Shown piece by piece: positions 22,293 through 29,862 of a stretch of DNA of 35,971 bases (its first letter is position 1; each line of letters begins with the position of its first letter). The notes under the pieces are model-generated. The model saw only the letters and a program-made list of their open reading frames with translations, was not told the origin of the DNA and made no database searches. Made by a program: the position numbers and the translations under genes. Origin of the DNA: Oscillospiraceae bacterium. Lineage in GTDB: Bacteria; Bacillota; Clostridia; Oscillospirales; Oscillospiraceae. The stretch spans positions 1 through 35,971 of the forward strand of contig CACYOR010000034.1 in assembly GCA_902775985.1 (NCBI GenBank), written 5' to 3'.

Positions 22293-23597
22293 TCAGGTCA
22301 GGCCAAGGGCGTTGGGAATGGCCATCGACAGAGCCGGGACATAGGTGATCAGCAGCAGGCTGATCAAAATCACGACAAAGAAAGGCAGCAGCATGCCGAT
22401 GATCTGCTCGATCTTGACCTGGTGCGTGCGGCAGCCGGCGAAGAGGATGGCGCCCACGGGAGGCGTCAGGGTGCCGACGCAGAGGTTCATGACCATCATC
22501 AGACCGAAGTGCACGGGATGCATACCCCAGGTCTGCACGATGGGCAGGAAGATCGGCGTGAAGATCAGCACGGCGGGAGTCGGATCCATGAAGCAGCCGA
22601 CAACCAGCAGGATGATGTTCATGATGAGCAGAATGATGTACTTGTTGGTGGTCAGGCCGAGGATGGCGTCGGCAACCAGGGCGGGGATATGGGTATAGGT
22701 CATAACGAAGCCCATGATGCCGGACACGCAGACCAGATACTCGATAACGGCGGTGGTCTTGACGCTGGACCAGATGATGCCGGGCAGATCCTTCAGGGTG
22801 ATGTTGCGGTAGATAAAGGACAGGATCAGGGAGTAGGCCACGGCGATGGCGGAGCCCTCGGTGGCAGTGAAGATGCCGCCCAGGATACCGCCGATGACGA
22901 TGACGATCATCAGCAGGCTGGGGATGCCGTCCCACAGGGTCTTCATGACGAACTTGAAGTTATAGCGCTCGGTGCTCACATAGCCGCGCTTCTTGGCCAT
23001 AACGCCGGCCACGATCATGCAGGCCAGGCCCCAGAGGATGCCGGGGACATAGCCGGCCATGAACAGCGCCGCGATGGAGACGGAACCGGCGACCGTGGAG
23101 TAGACGATCATGATGTTGCTGGGCGGGATCATCATGCCGGTCGGGCCGGAGGCGATGTTGCAGACGGCGGTATACTCGTCGGAGTAGCCCTCTTCCTTCT
23201 CCATGGGTCCGAGGATGCCGCCCATGGCGACGGCCGCGGCCACGCCGGAGCCGGACATGGCGCCGAAGAGCATGTTGGCGACGATGTTGGTCTGGGCCAG
23301 GGCGCCGGGCAGACGGTGGGCCACCAGCTTGGCGCAGCCGACCAGACGCCGGGCGATGCCGCCCGAGTTCATCAGGTTACCGGCCAGCACAAAGAAGGGG
23401 ATGGCCAGCAGGGAGAAGGAGTTGACGCTCTGGAACATTTTCTGCGCAGAGATAATCAGCGCGTTGGTGCCGGGCATGATGATATACAGTGCCGCGGCGG
23501 AGCCCATTCCAATGCTCAGGCCGATGGGGAAGCCCACGGCCAGGGTCACGAAAATGAGCACGATCATAACAGTGCCGGCTAAAGCAGTCGTTGTCAT
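22293..23597 (-). CDS. dctM: TRAP transporter large permease, DctM family (uronate system)
   Basis: 434 residues with a dozen or so hydrophobic helices. Family motifs include LAIPFFVLAGNLMNSGGIARRLV, AMSGSGVAAAVAMGGILGP, MIPPSNIMIVYS and GTLTPPVGAILFAGC. It is the ion-coupled transport subunit. The closest neighbours are the paired dctQ (16-base gap) and kduI, so the imported solute is most likely a uronate or unsaturated uronide. The ribosome site is AGGAGGAGAG. It is clearly different in sequence from the DctM of system 1, so the two did not arise by a recent duplication. Confidence 0.94.
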   Translation of the reverse strand: MTTTALAGTVMIVLIFVTLAVGFPIGLSIGMGSAAALYIIMPGTNALIISAQKMFQSVNSFSLLAIPFFVLAGNLMNSGGIARRLVGCAKLVAHRLPGALAQTNIVANMLFGAMSGSGVAAAVAMGGILGPMEKEEGYSDEYTAVCNIASGPTGMMIPPSNIMIVYSTVAGSVSIAALFMAGYVPGILWGLACMIVAGVMAKKRGYVSTERYNFKFVMKTLWDGIPSLLMIVIVIGGILGGIFTATEGSAIAVAYSLILSFIYRNITLKDLPGIIWSSVKTTAVIEYLVCVSGIMGFVMTYTHIPALVADAILGLTTNKYIILLIMNIILLVVGCFMDPTPAVLIFTPIFLPIVQTWGMHPVHFGLMMVMNLCVGTLTPPVGAILFAGCRTHQVKIEQIIGMLLPFFVVILISLLLITYVPALSMAIPNALGLT

Positions 23598-23613
23598 TCT
23601 CTCTCTCCTCCTA

Positions 23614-24135
23614 TCAGGCTGTCCCGCCCAGGGGATCGCTCAGCTTGCGCTTGCCTTCCCGGTAGTTACGCACGGAGCGAACACAGTTGTATATCGCATA
23701 ATACATGGTGATCACGCCGGTAAAGGGAACCGAGGCATACATGATCGCCTTGGAAATATGCAGGGCGGCGTCGATCTGCTTGACCTGGCCGGTGGTATAG
23801 AGATAGCCGCCGATCACGCAGATCAGCAGGACGAAAGCGAACAGGCAGATGTTGGTAATGACCTCCACGATCATGTTCATCCGCGGGGGGAACTTGTCCT
23901 TCAGAATGTCGATGGTCAGATGCTCCAGCGTACCGTAGACATAGGCGCTGCCGAACATGATCATCCAGACAAACAGGAACTGGGCCAAAGCCTCGGAGAT
24001 GGCACTGGGGCTGTTGAACACATAGCGCGCGACAACCTGATAGACGATCATGACGGTCATGATCGACAGGCAGATAATTCCGAGGACCTCCAGAATTTTG
24101 TCAAAGACGTGCTTGATTGCATCAAGAACTTTCAT
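23614..24135 (-). CDS. dctQ: TRAP transporter small permease, DctQ family (uronate system)
   Basis: 173 residues with four hydrophobic segments. RYVFNSPSAISEALAQFLFVW and GSAYVYGTLEHLTIDIL are typical DctQ patterns. I took the ATG at 24133-24135, which has GGAGG ten bases upstream; a longer reading would add 11 polar residues without a ribosome site. It bridges DctP and DctM in the transporter. Transcribed between dctP and dctM. Confidence 0.92.
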   Translation of the reverse strand: MKVLDAIKHVFDKILEVLGIICLSIMTVMIVYQVVARYVFNSPSAISEALAQFLFVWMIMFGSAYVYGTLEHLTIDILKDKFPPRMNMIVEVITNICLFAFVLLICVIGGYLYTTGQVKQIDAALHISKAIMYASVPFTGVITMYYAIYNCVRSVRNYREGKRKLSDPLGGTA

Positions 24136-24157
24136 TGGGAGCCTCCGTTTTTTGTTG

Positions 24158-24252
24158 GCTGAACCCAATAGGCACAGGTGAAGCGCTCATCTGTCCCTAC
24201 CGGGTTCAGCTGACGTCTTAGAACAGCGGCCCACAGCGTGCTGTGGGCCGCT
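24158..24252 (-). other. Two inverted repeats between dctP and dctQ (uronate system)
   Basis: AGCGGCCCACAGC/GCTGTGGGCCGCT (24225-24237 and 24240-24252) is a 13-bp stem 20 bases after the dctP stop. GCTGAACCC/GGGTTCAGC (24158-24166 and 24202-24210) follows. Neither has a strong T run. As in TRAP operon 1, a stable hairpin sits exactly after the binding-protein gene, which would favour dctP over the membrane subunits. Confidence 0.65.
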
Positions 24253-24272
24253 ATAACGACTTGCGATTACGA

Positions 24273-25358
24273 TTACTCGCCGCGCAGGGAGACGATCAGG
24301 TCATACATGCCCTGAGTGATCTCGGTACGGGCAGCGACCTCGTTGATCTGATCCTGGCAGAGAGCCTGGAAAGCGGGGATGTCAGCCTCGGAGAAGGTGA
24401 CGCCCTTTTCCTCAGCCTTGGCCTGGTAATCGGAGCGCAGCTCCTCGCACAGGTCGTAGCAGAAGGGCATGGACTCCTCGCAGACCTTGCGCAGAGCAGC
24501 CTGGTCTTCCTCGCTCATCTTGTCGAGAACCTGCTTGGAGATGACCAGCTCATCGGGGAGCAGCAGGTGGCCGGTGTAGTTGTAGTAAGGAGCGACCTCA
24601 TACTGCACCAGGTCGACATAGGTGATGATGTTGTTCTCAGCACCGTCGAGAACCTTGGTCTGGATGGCGGAGTAGACATCGCCCTGAGGCATGCCCTGGC
24701 CAACGCCGCCCATGTTGTTCATCATGTTGATGCAGGTGTCGGAGCCGATAACACGGATCTTGAGGCCCTTCAGCTCTTCAGGAGTGGTGACGGGGCCGTC
24801 GCGGGTGTAGAGGTTACGAGCGCCCAGGGAGTAGGTGCAGAGGACGACAAAGCCGTGCTCCTCGGTGGTGGCATACAGAGCCTCGAGGGCGGGATCGCCG
24901 GACTCGAACACGCGCTCCTGATGGTCGATGTCGTCATAGACATAAGGAGTGGCGATGATGGCGAAGTCGGAGGCATAGGGCTCGATGATGGCGTTGCCGA
25001 CCAGGGACATATCCAGGGCGCCGATCATGACGTTCTCCAGGGTCTGAGCCTGATCGCCCAGGGAGGCGTCGGGATAGACTTCCAGGGAGTAACGGCCTTC
25101 GGTGGCGTCATACAGGTCGTCGCTGATCTTCAGCAGGGTCTGCGCTTCGGGGTTGGTGATGGTCTGGTTGAAGGCGCACTTCAGCACAGTCTGGCCAACC
25201 TTGGCGGCAGGGGCAGCCTCTTCAGCGGGGGCGGCCTCTTCGGCAGGAGCGGCCTCTTCAGCAGGGGCGGGGGCTTCGGCGGGCTTGGCACTCTGGCCGC
25301 AGGCAGCAAGAGCCAGGACCATCATGAGAACCAAAGCCAGTGCAACAATTCTCTTCAT
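24273..25358 (-). CDS. dctP: TRAP substrate-binding lipoprotein, DctP family (uronate system)
   Basis: 361 residues. A signal peptide ends in the lipobox LAAC (Cys20), so the protein is membrane-anchored. A flexible linker follows (residues about 25-53) made of three AEEAAP repeats. The DctP fold then runs to the end, with LKGLKIRVIGSDTC containing the family ligand arginine and QTKVLDGAENN in the second lobe. It captures the substrate for DctQM, probably a uronate given the operon. The start has AGGAGG eight bases upstream. It is the first gene after the regulator and its operator. Confidence 0.94.
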   Translation of the reverse strand: MKRIVALALVLMMVLALAACGQSAKPAEAPAPAEEAAPAEEAAPAEEAAPAAKVGQTVLKCAFNQTITNPEAQTLLKISDDLYDATEGRYSLEVYPDASLGDQAQTLENVMIGALDMSLVGNAIIEPYASDFAIIATPYVYDDIDHQERVFESGDPALEALYATTEEHGFVVLCTYSLGARNLYTRDGPVTTPEELKGLKIRVIGSDTCINMMNNMGGVGQGMPQGDVYSAIQTKVLDGAENNIITYVDLVQYEVAPYYNYTGHLLLPDELVISKQVLDKMSEEDQAALRKVCEESMPFCYDLCEELRSDYQAKAEEKGVTFSEADIPAFQALCQDQINEVAARTEITQGMYDLIVSLRGE

Positions 25359-25402
25359 GTGGGTTCCTCCTAAAAAATATTATATGTCAAGCATTTCTGC
25401 CG

Positions 25403-25431
25403 ACAATACAGATGGATAAAGTGTAGCACAA
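25403..25431 (-). promoter_or_regulatory. Probable promoter of the uronate TRAP-kdu operon
   Basis: Minus strand TTGTGC (25426-25431) and TATTGT (25403-25408), 17-base spacer, 44 bases before the dctP start. Confidence 0.5.
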
Positions 25432-25477
25432 AGTCCTGTTAAGATCCTATCACAAAAACAGGCTTTTGTCCCTTTTG

Positions 25478-25510
25478 TTCGCTTAACGGTTTCGGAAACC
25501 GGTAAACGAA
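25478..25510. promoter_or_regulatory. Large dyad, probable LacI-family operator
   Basis: A 33-bp imperfect palindrome centred on 25494. The inner part CGGTTTC-G-GAAACCG is perfect, and by eye 14 of 16 bases match between the two arms. It lies in the gap between the regulator gene and dctP, about 50 bases upstream of the proposed -35, and lacks a T run on the minus strand, so it is more likely a protein-binding site than a terminator. The halves contain the AAACCGG core typical of LacI-family sites. Confidence 0.65.
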
Positions 25511-25529
25511 GTCAATGCATCGAAACAGC

Positions 25530-26576
25530 TCATCCCCACTCCCCGCCTTTGACGGTGGAAGAGCGGAGGATCAGCTCGGTCGGAAGTTCCATGCTGCGCG
25601 CCGGTACGTTCTCCGCGGTCCCGGTGATGCGCTCCAGCAGCATCTGCGCCGCCGCGGCGCCCACCCGCTCGGTCTGCAGGCGGATCGTCGTCACATCCGC
25701 CAGGGAGAAAATGGACCAGTCGTCAAAGGTGCACAGACCCAGATCGTGCCCCGGCCAGAGTCTCAGCGCCTTCATGGCCATCAGAAGCTCCTGCCCGGTC
25801 GCGCCGTTCACCGACAGCAGCGCCAGGCGCTCCCCCGGAAACGCGCTCCGGAAAGCCTGCAGGCAATCCCCGCAGCTCTTGGGGTCATGCCGGTCAAATT
25901 CATAGACATAGGGCCCGGCCTCCGCGGGGGCCAGCGCCTTCATCGCGGCCAGATAGCCGTCCCGCCGCTGGATACGCGGCATGACGTCCCGAATCTCCTC
26001 CGAAAAAAAAGCGATCCGTGTATAGCCGCACTCGAGCATCAGGCGCACCACGTCCCGGATGCTCTTTTCGTATTCGTTGATCGCGGTGTCCAGCCGTCCG
26101 CCCTCCCGCAGGGAGCGGTCCGCCAGCGTCACAGGGACGCCCTTGTCCGCGATGGCCGATAAAAACTCATCGTTTCCGCCGGGGGTGTTGACGATCAGGC
26201 CGTCCACGGAATTTTCCAGGAAGCCCTCGATGGCCTGGCGCTCCTTCCGCGGGTCCTCCCCACTGTCGGCAAAGAGCACCTGATAGCCCGCCGCCTCGCA
26301 CACGCCGGTGATGCCCCGCAGCAGAAGCCCGGAAAAAGGGCTCCCCAAATCGCCGATGCAGCAGCCGATCAGCATGGAACGGCTGGCCTTCAGGCGCTGG
26401 GCGGAGCGGTTCGGCCGATAATCCAGCTCCCGGATCACGCGCTCGATCCGCAGTCGGGTCTCCTCGGAGATGTTCTCGTAACGGTGGTTCAGGAAACGGG
26501 AAATCGTGGTTTTCGACACCCCGCAAAGCGCTGCGACCTGATCGATCGTTACCTTTTTTCCTGCTCCACTATCCAT
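25530..26576 (-). CDS. LacI-family transcriptional regulator of the uronate cluster (KdgR-like)
   Basis: 348 residues. The helix-turn-helix (about residues 8-28, VTIDQVAALCGVSKTTISRFL) and hinge helix (DYRPNRSAQRLKASRS) are standard LacI features. The effector domain has a periplasmic-binding-protein fold, with SMLIGCCIGDLGSPF at its start. In Bacillus the LacI-type KdgR represses KDG genes and responds to KDG; a similar job here is inferred from position. It is divergent from the DivIVA-like gene and has its own consensus promoter. Its target is probably the 33-bp dyad just downstream. Confidence 0.9.
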   Translation of the reverse strand: MDSGAGKKVTIDQVAALCGVSKTTISRFLNHRYENISEETRLRIERVIRELDYRPNRSAQRLKASRSMLIGCCIGDLGSPFSGLLLRGITGVCEAAGYQVLFADSGEDPRKERQAIEGFLENSVDGLIVNTPGGNDEFLSAIADKGVPVTLADRSLREGGRLDTAINEYEKSIRDVVRLMLECGYTRIAFFSEEIRDVMPRIQRRDGYLAAMKALAPAEAGPYVYEFDRHDPKSCGDCLQAFRSAFPGERLALLSVNGATGQELLMAMKALRLWPGHDLGLCTFDDWSIFSLADVTTIRLQTERVGAAAAQMLLERITGTAENVPARSMELPTELILRSSTVKGGEWG

Positions 26577-26606
26577 GGCAAACAGTCCCCTTCATTATCT
26601 GTTCAT

Positions 26607-26635
26607 ACTTTATCATCCTGTTAATCTCCTGTCAA
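26607..26635 (-). promoter_or_regulatory. Promoter of the lacI-type regulator
   Basis: Minus strand TTGACA (26630-26635) and TAAAGT (26607-26612), 17-base spacer, 30 bases before the start codon. Confidence 0.78.
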
Positions 26636-26709
26636 TAAGGTAAAAAGCACCATAAACGGCCCTGAAATTCTGTGCAACATGACACATTGACAATTTCCCA
26701 ACTCTCTGC

Positions 26710-26738
26710 TTGATTCGCTTATTTCTCTCTGGTATAAT
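26710..26738 (+). promoter_or_regulatory. Promoter of the DivIVA-like gene
   Basis: TTGATT (26710-26715) and perfect TATAAT (26733-26738), 17-base spacer. Confidence 0.8.
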
Positions 26739-26770
26739 GAATAAAAAACAAGAACCGGAGGTGACCGTGC

Positions 26771-27301
26771 GTGGCTTTGGATCAGGAATACTTCGACTCC
26801 ATCCATATCGACATCGTCAAGAAAAAGTACTATAACGCCAATAAGGTCGAGGCTGTGTTTGCCGACATCCGGAAGCAGGCGCAGGAGCTGATGGAAGAAA
26901 ACGCGCGCCTCCGTGAGCAGCTGCAGGGTGTGGGCAGCCGCAAGGCCGAGCTGGGCGAGGCCGTGTTCTCCGCGCAGGAGCTGTACCGGGACATCATCGA
27001 AAAGGCCAACCGCCGCGCCGCGGCCATCGTGGCCGAGGCCGAACAGAAGCGCCTGGCCATCGACGGGGAGAACCAGCGCCAGCAGGACTACTCCGTGCAG
27101 AAGGTGGAGCAGTGCTTTGACCGGGTGCGCCGGCAGCAGCAGGCCGCCATGGACACGCTGAACGCCGCCTGGCAGGATTTTCTCTGCGGGCTCTACCCGG
27201 ACGAGCCGGGAGCTGCTCCCGAATCCGACTCCGACCTGCCGGAGGACCTGAGCGAAAAGGTGGACGCCATCGCGCGGGAGCTTTTTGCCTTAGAGAACTG
27301 A
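26771..27301 (+). CDS. DivIVA-like coiled-coil protein
   Basis: 176 residues starting with GTG behind GGAGGTGA. The opening (ALDQEYFDSIHIDIVKKKYY then NANKVEAVF) resembles DivIVA-type N-terminal domains, and residues about 27-130 form a long, charged coiled coil rich in A, E, Q and R. The C-terminus is acidic. DivIVA proteins mark curved membrane at poles and septa; related proteins help cell division or sporulation. This is not the main divIVA of a division cluster, since no ylm or ftsZ genes are nearby. It is a single-gene unit with its own promoter and terminator. Confidence 0.72.
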   Translation: MALDQEYFDSIHIDIVKKKYYNANKVEAVFADIRKQAQELMEENARLREQLQGVGSRKAELGEAVFSAQELYRDIIEKANRRAAAIVAEAEQKRLAIDGENQRQQDYSVQKVEQCFDRVRRQQQAAMDTLNAAWQDFLCGLYPDEPGAAPESDSDLPEDLSEKVDAIARELFALEN

Positions 27302-27311
27302 TCTAATATCC

Positions 27312-27353
27312 AAAAACACGCCGTGAAGCCCTCGGGTTCCACGGCGTGTTTTT
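27312..27353. terminator. Bidirectional terminator between the DivIVA-like and YitT genes
   Basis: AAAAACACGCCGTG (27312-27325) pairs perfectly with CACGGCGTGTTTTT (27340-27353). The A and T runs make it work for both convergent genes. Confidence 0.92.
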
Positions 27354-27368
27354 ATATGGGTAGAGAAA

Positions 27369-28235
27369 TCAGTCCGCTTTGAAGCCCTCGCCGTGGACCT
27401 CGGTGGAGTCCATGACAAAGGTGAAGGCCTTGGGGTCGGTCTCCCGGATCAGGCGCAGGGTCTGGGCCAGGACGCTGCGGCGGGTGACGGTGATGACCAT
27501 CTGCTTCTCCCCGCCGGTATAGCCGCCCTGGGCTGGCAGCAGCGTGGTGCCCCGGTCGGTGCGGGTGTTCAGTACCTGAGAGACCTCCGCTCCATGCTCG
27601 GTGATGATGTAGATCACCTTGGCGTAATCCACGCCCTGGGCCAGCGCGTCGATCACCTTGGAGGAGACCCAGATGGTGATGCTGGAATAGAGGGCCACCT
27701 CGAGATCCCGGAACACGCAGACGGCGAAGGCCACCACCGCCGCGTCGATCAGCAGAAGCAGCGTCCCCGAGGGGACGTTGGGAAAGACCCGCCGCAGCAG
27801 CAGCGCGGCCAGGTCGGTCCCGCCGGTGCTGATGCCCCGGAGGAAGAGGATCCCCACGCCGAGGCCGCTGATCGCCCCGCCGAACACGGCCGCCAACAGC
27901 ACGTTGTTGCTGTATCCCGGCAGGAGCGCGCCGAAGAGATCGATAAAAAAGGAGAGCAGCACCGTGGCGATCAGGGTCATCACCAGCGGTCGCAGGCCCA
28001 GCATCCGCCAGGCGGCCAGCAGCAGCGGCACATTGAGCAGCAGAGCCCAGACGCCGACGCTGAGAGGCGAAAAAGAGGCCAGCGCCGTGGCCATACCGGA
28101 GACGCCGCCCGGCGCAATATCGTTGGGCACGGTGAACACGGCCACGGACAGCGCAACCAGCATGCTGCCCGCCAGAACCATCAGCATATCCAGGAACAGG
28201 CCCTTCCAGCCCTCCGAACCCAAAAGCCCTTTCAT
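27369..28235 (-). CDS. YitT-family membrane protein
   Basis: 288 residues. Five or six N-terminal hydrophobic helices carry the family pattern VPNDIAPGGVSGMA and FLRGISTGGTDLAALLL. A soluble C-terminal domain of the DUF2179 type follows (about residues 205-280, IYIITEHGAEVSQVLN then GGEKQMVITV). YitT-type proteins are widespread in Firmicutes; their transport role, if any, is not established. It lies 57 bases after spmB on the same strand and may be read through from it. Length is normal. Confidence 0.9.
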   Translation of the reverse strand: MKGLLGSEGWKGLFLDMLMVLAGSMLVALSVAVFTVPNDIAPGGVSGMATALASFSPLSVGVWALLLNVPLLLAAWRMLGLRPLVMTLIATVLLSFFIDLFGALLPGYSNNVLLAAVFGGAISGLGVGILFLRGISTGGTDLAALLLRRVFPNVPSGTLLLLIDAAVVAFAVCVFRDLEVALYSSITIWVSSKVIDALAQGVDYAKVIYIITEHGAEVSQVLNTRTDRGTTLLPAQGGYTGGEKQMVITVTRRSVLAQTLRLIRETDPKAFTFVMDSTEVHGEGFKAD

Positions 28236-28291
28236 GTCTCCGCCCTCACCTTTCTGTTTTTATGTAGTCTATCACAGATCACTCTTTCCGT

Positions 28292-28813
28292 CTATCCCCA
28301 GAGCAGGCGGCAGATCCAGGCTGAGGAGACAAAGCAGGCCAGATCCGCGCAGAGGGCCGCCGGGATTGCCCAGCGGCTGTGGCGCACATCCGCCGCGGCC
28401 AGATAGACGGCGATGACATAAAAGGTGGTCTCGCTGGAGCCCAGCATTACCGCCGCGGTGCGTCCGACCAGGGACTCCGGCCCCCAGCCTTCGATCAGCT
28501 CCGCCGCCGCGGCCAGGGCAGCGCTGCCGGAGAAGGGGCGCAGCAGGAGCAAAAGGCCCGTCTCCGGCGGGATCCCCAGCCGGCGCAGCAGCGGATTCAG
28601 CAGCGGCGCGAGCATCTCCGGCAGGCCGGAGCACTGCAGCAGCTTCAGCGCCGGCAGCAGCACCAGCAGGGCCGGAAACATATCCCGCAGGATATCCAGG
28701 CCTTTCCGGCTCCCCTCGGTCAGCGCCTGAAAGGCGTCCACATTCCGCCGCCCCGCGGCAATCAGCCCGGCGGCGATGAGCAGCGGTGCCGTCAGTGCCA
28801 TCAGGCTCTTCAC
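28292..28813 (-). CDS. spmB: Spore maturation protein B
   Basis: 173 residues, hydrophobic throughout, of the nucleoside-recognition (gate) family. Conserved patterns are GLDILRDMFPALLVLLPA, LRPFSGSAALA and GSSETTFYVIAVY, which identify SpmB. With SpmA it is needed for full spore core dehydration and heat resistance. The start codon overlaps the spmA stop (ATGA, 4 bases). The product is an integral membrane protein. Confidence 0.92.
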   Translation of the reverse strand: MKSLMALTAPLLIAAGLIAAGRRNVDAFQALTEGSRKGLDILRDMFPALLVLLPALKLLQCSGLPEMLAPLLNPLLRRLGIPPETGLLLLLRPFSGSAALAAAAELIEGWGPESLVGRTAAVMLGSSETTFYVIAVYLAAADVRHSRWAIPAALCADLACFVSSAWICRLLWG

Positions 28814-29388
28814 GGCCAGTGCCGCCTCAGCAGCGCGGCGGCGCCCAGCCCGGCTGCCAGCGAACAGAGGCTGCTGATCCAGACGGCCGGCAGAATGTCA
28901 AAGGCGGCGACGGCCCCCGCCGCGGCTCTCAGGGAGGCGATGGTCGTGGGCAGCAGCTGCAGGGAGGCGGTGTTGAGTACGATCAGCAGGCAGAGCTCGT
29001 CCCGGGCCGCGGTGCCCATCTGCGCCATGGCCCGGGCGGCGCGGATCCCGGCGGGCGTGGCGGCGTTGCCCAGGCCCAGCAGATTGGCCGTTAGGTTTTC
29101 CGTCAGGGCGTCCGCCGCCGCGGCGTCCCGGGAGGCGGCCGGGAACAGACGGCGCAGCAACGGGCGCAGAAGCCCGGCTAAACGCCGGGCCAGACCGCAG
29201 CGCTCCAGCAGCTCCATCACCCCGCTCCAGAGGCAAAGACTCCCGGCCAGGCGGAGGCAGAGCTCCACCGCCTCCCCGGCGCCGGTGAGGACGGCCGCGC
29301 CGGCCTGATCCGCCCGTCCCGTGAGCAGGGCGAGCGTAACGGACAAAAGATAGATGCCCAAGAGGAGCGCCGTCATAAACACCATCAT
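28810..29388 (-). CDS. spmA: Spore maturation protein A
   Basis: About 193 residues with several membrane helices. LTENLTANLLGLGNAATPAGIRA is the SpmA signature, and the downstream spmB confirms it. The start is uncertain: TTG, GTG and two ATG codons stand in a row (29394 to 29383) and the ribosome site is weak (GAAGCGGG); I chose the first ATG. SpmA and SpmB act together in the spore membrane. The pair is good evidence that the lineage forms endospores. Confidence 0.92.
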   Translation of the reverse strand: MMVFMTALLLGIYLLSVTLALLTGRADQAGAAVLTGAGEAVELCLRLAGSLCLWSGVMELLERCGLARRLAGLLRPLLRRLFPAASRDAAAADALTENLTANLLGLGNAATPAGIRAARAMAQMGTAARDELCLLIVLNTASLQLLPTTIASLRAAAGAVAAFDILPAVWISSLCSLAAGLGAAALLRRHWP

Positions 29389-29445
29389 CACCAACCCGCT
29401 TCAGGAAATTTAAGAAAAGAATTAAGCATCAGGGAAAAAATTCTA

Positions 29446-29473
29446 TTGACCACGCCCCCAATTATGATATAAT
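29446..29473 (+). promoter_or_regulatory. Promoter of the AbrB-type gene
   Basis: TTGACC (29446-29451) and perfect TATAAT (29468-29473) with a 16-base spacer in an AT-rich stretch. The leader is about 75 bases. Confidence 0.82.
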
Positions 29474-29554
29474 ATTTTATATCACGCGAGAGTCAACAGC
29501 CGCCGATGGGGATACGGCGGATGCTGCTTGTGGAAGAATAGAGAGGAGAAAATC

Positions 29555-29800
29555 ATGAAATCGACTGGAATCGTCCGTAAAGTGGATGAACTGGGGCGCA
29601 TTGTCTTGCCCATCGAACTGCGCCGGACACTGGATATCTCGGAGAAGGACGCACTGGAGATATATGTGGAGGGCGACAGCATTATTCTTCGCAAGGATCG
29701 GGACGCCTGTGTTTTCTGTGACAGTGTCCGGAATCTGACCAGTTTTAAGGGCCGTAACATCTGCTCCGATTGCCTGGCCAAGCTCAAGGCCAAGGTCTGA
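29555..29800 (+). CDS. AbrB-type transition regulator with a four-cysteine tail
   Basis: 81 residues. Residues 1-47 are the AbrB/SpoVT DNA-binding swapped-hairpin domain (GIVRKVDELGRIVLPIELRR then LEIYVEGDSIILRK). AbrB-type proteins are dimeric or tetrameric DNA binders that control transition-state genes. The C-terminal 30 residues hold C52, C55, C70 and C73 in two CxxC pairs, so the tail may bind zinc or sense redox; Bacillus AbrB has only one cysteine there. The start is ATG at 29555 behind GAGAGGAG. It is transcribed alone, between a consensus promoter and a terminator. Confidence 0.9.
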   Translation: MKSTGIVRKVDELGRIVLPIELRRTLDISEKDALEIYVEGDSIILRKDRDACVFCDSVRNLTSFKGRNICSDCLAKLKAKV

Positions 29801-29828
29801 ACCGGGCTTTTCCATACATAAAAACAGC

Positions 29829-29862
29829 GAGCTGTGAACCCGTGGGTTCACAGCTCCTTTTT
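29829..29862 (+). terminator. Terminator of the AbrB-type gene
   Basis: GAGCTGTGAACCC (29829-29841) and GGGTTCACAGCTC (29844-29856), then CTTTTT. The T run touches the stop codon of the convergent methyltransferase gene. Confidence 0.9.

Noticed and set aside
24158..24210. A terminator ending the dctP message completely
   Set aside because: There is no T run after either stem, and dctQ and dctM follow without a promoter I can see, so full termination is unlikely.
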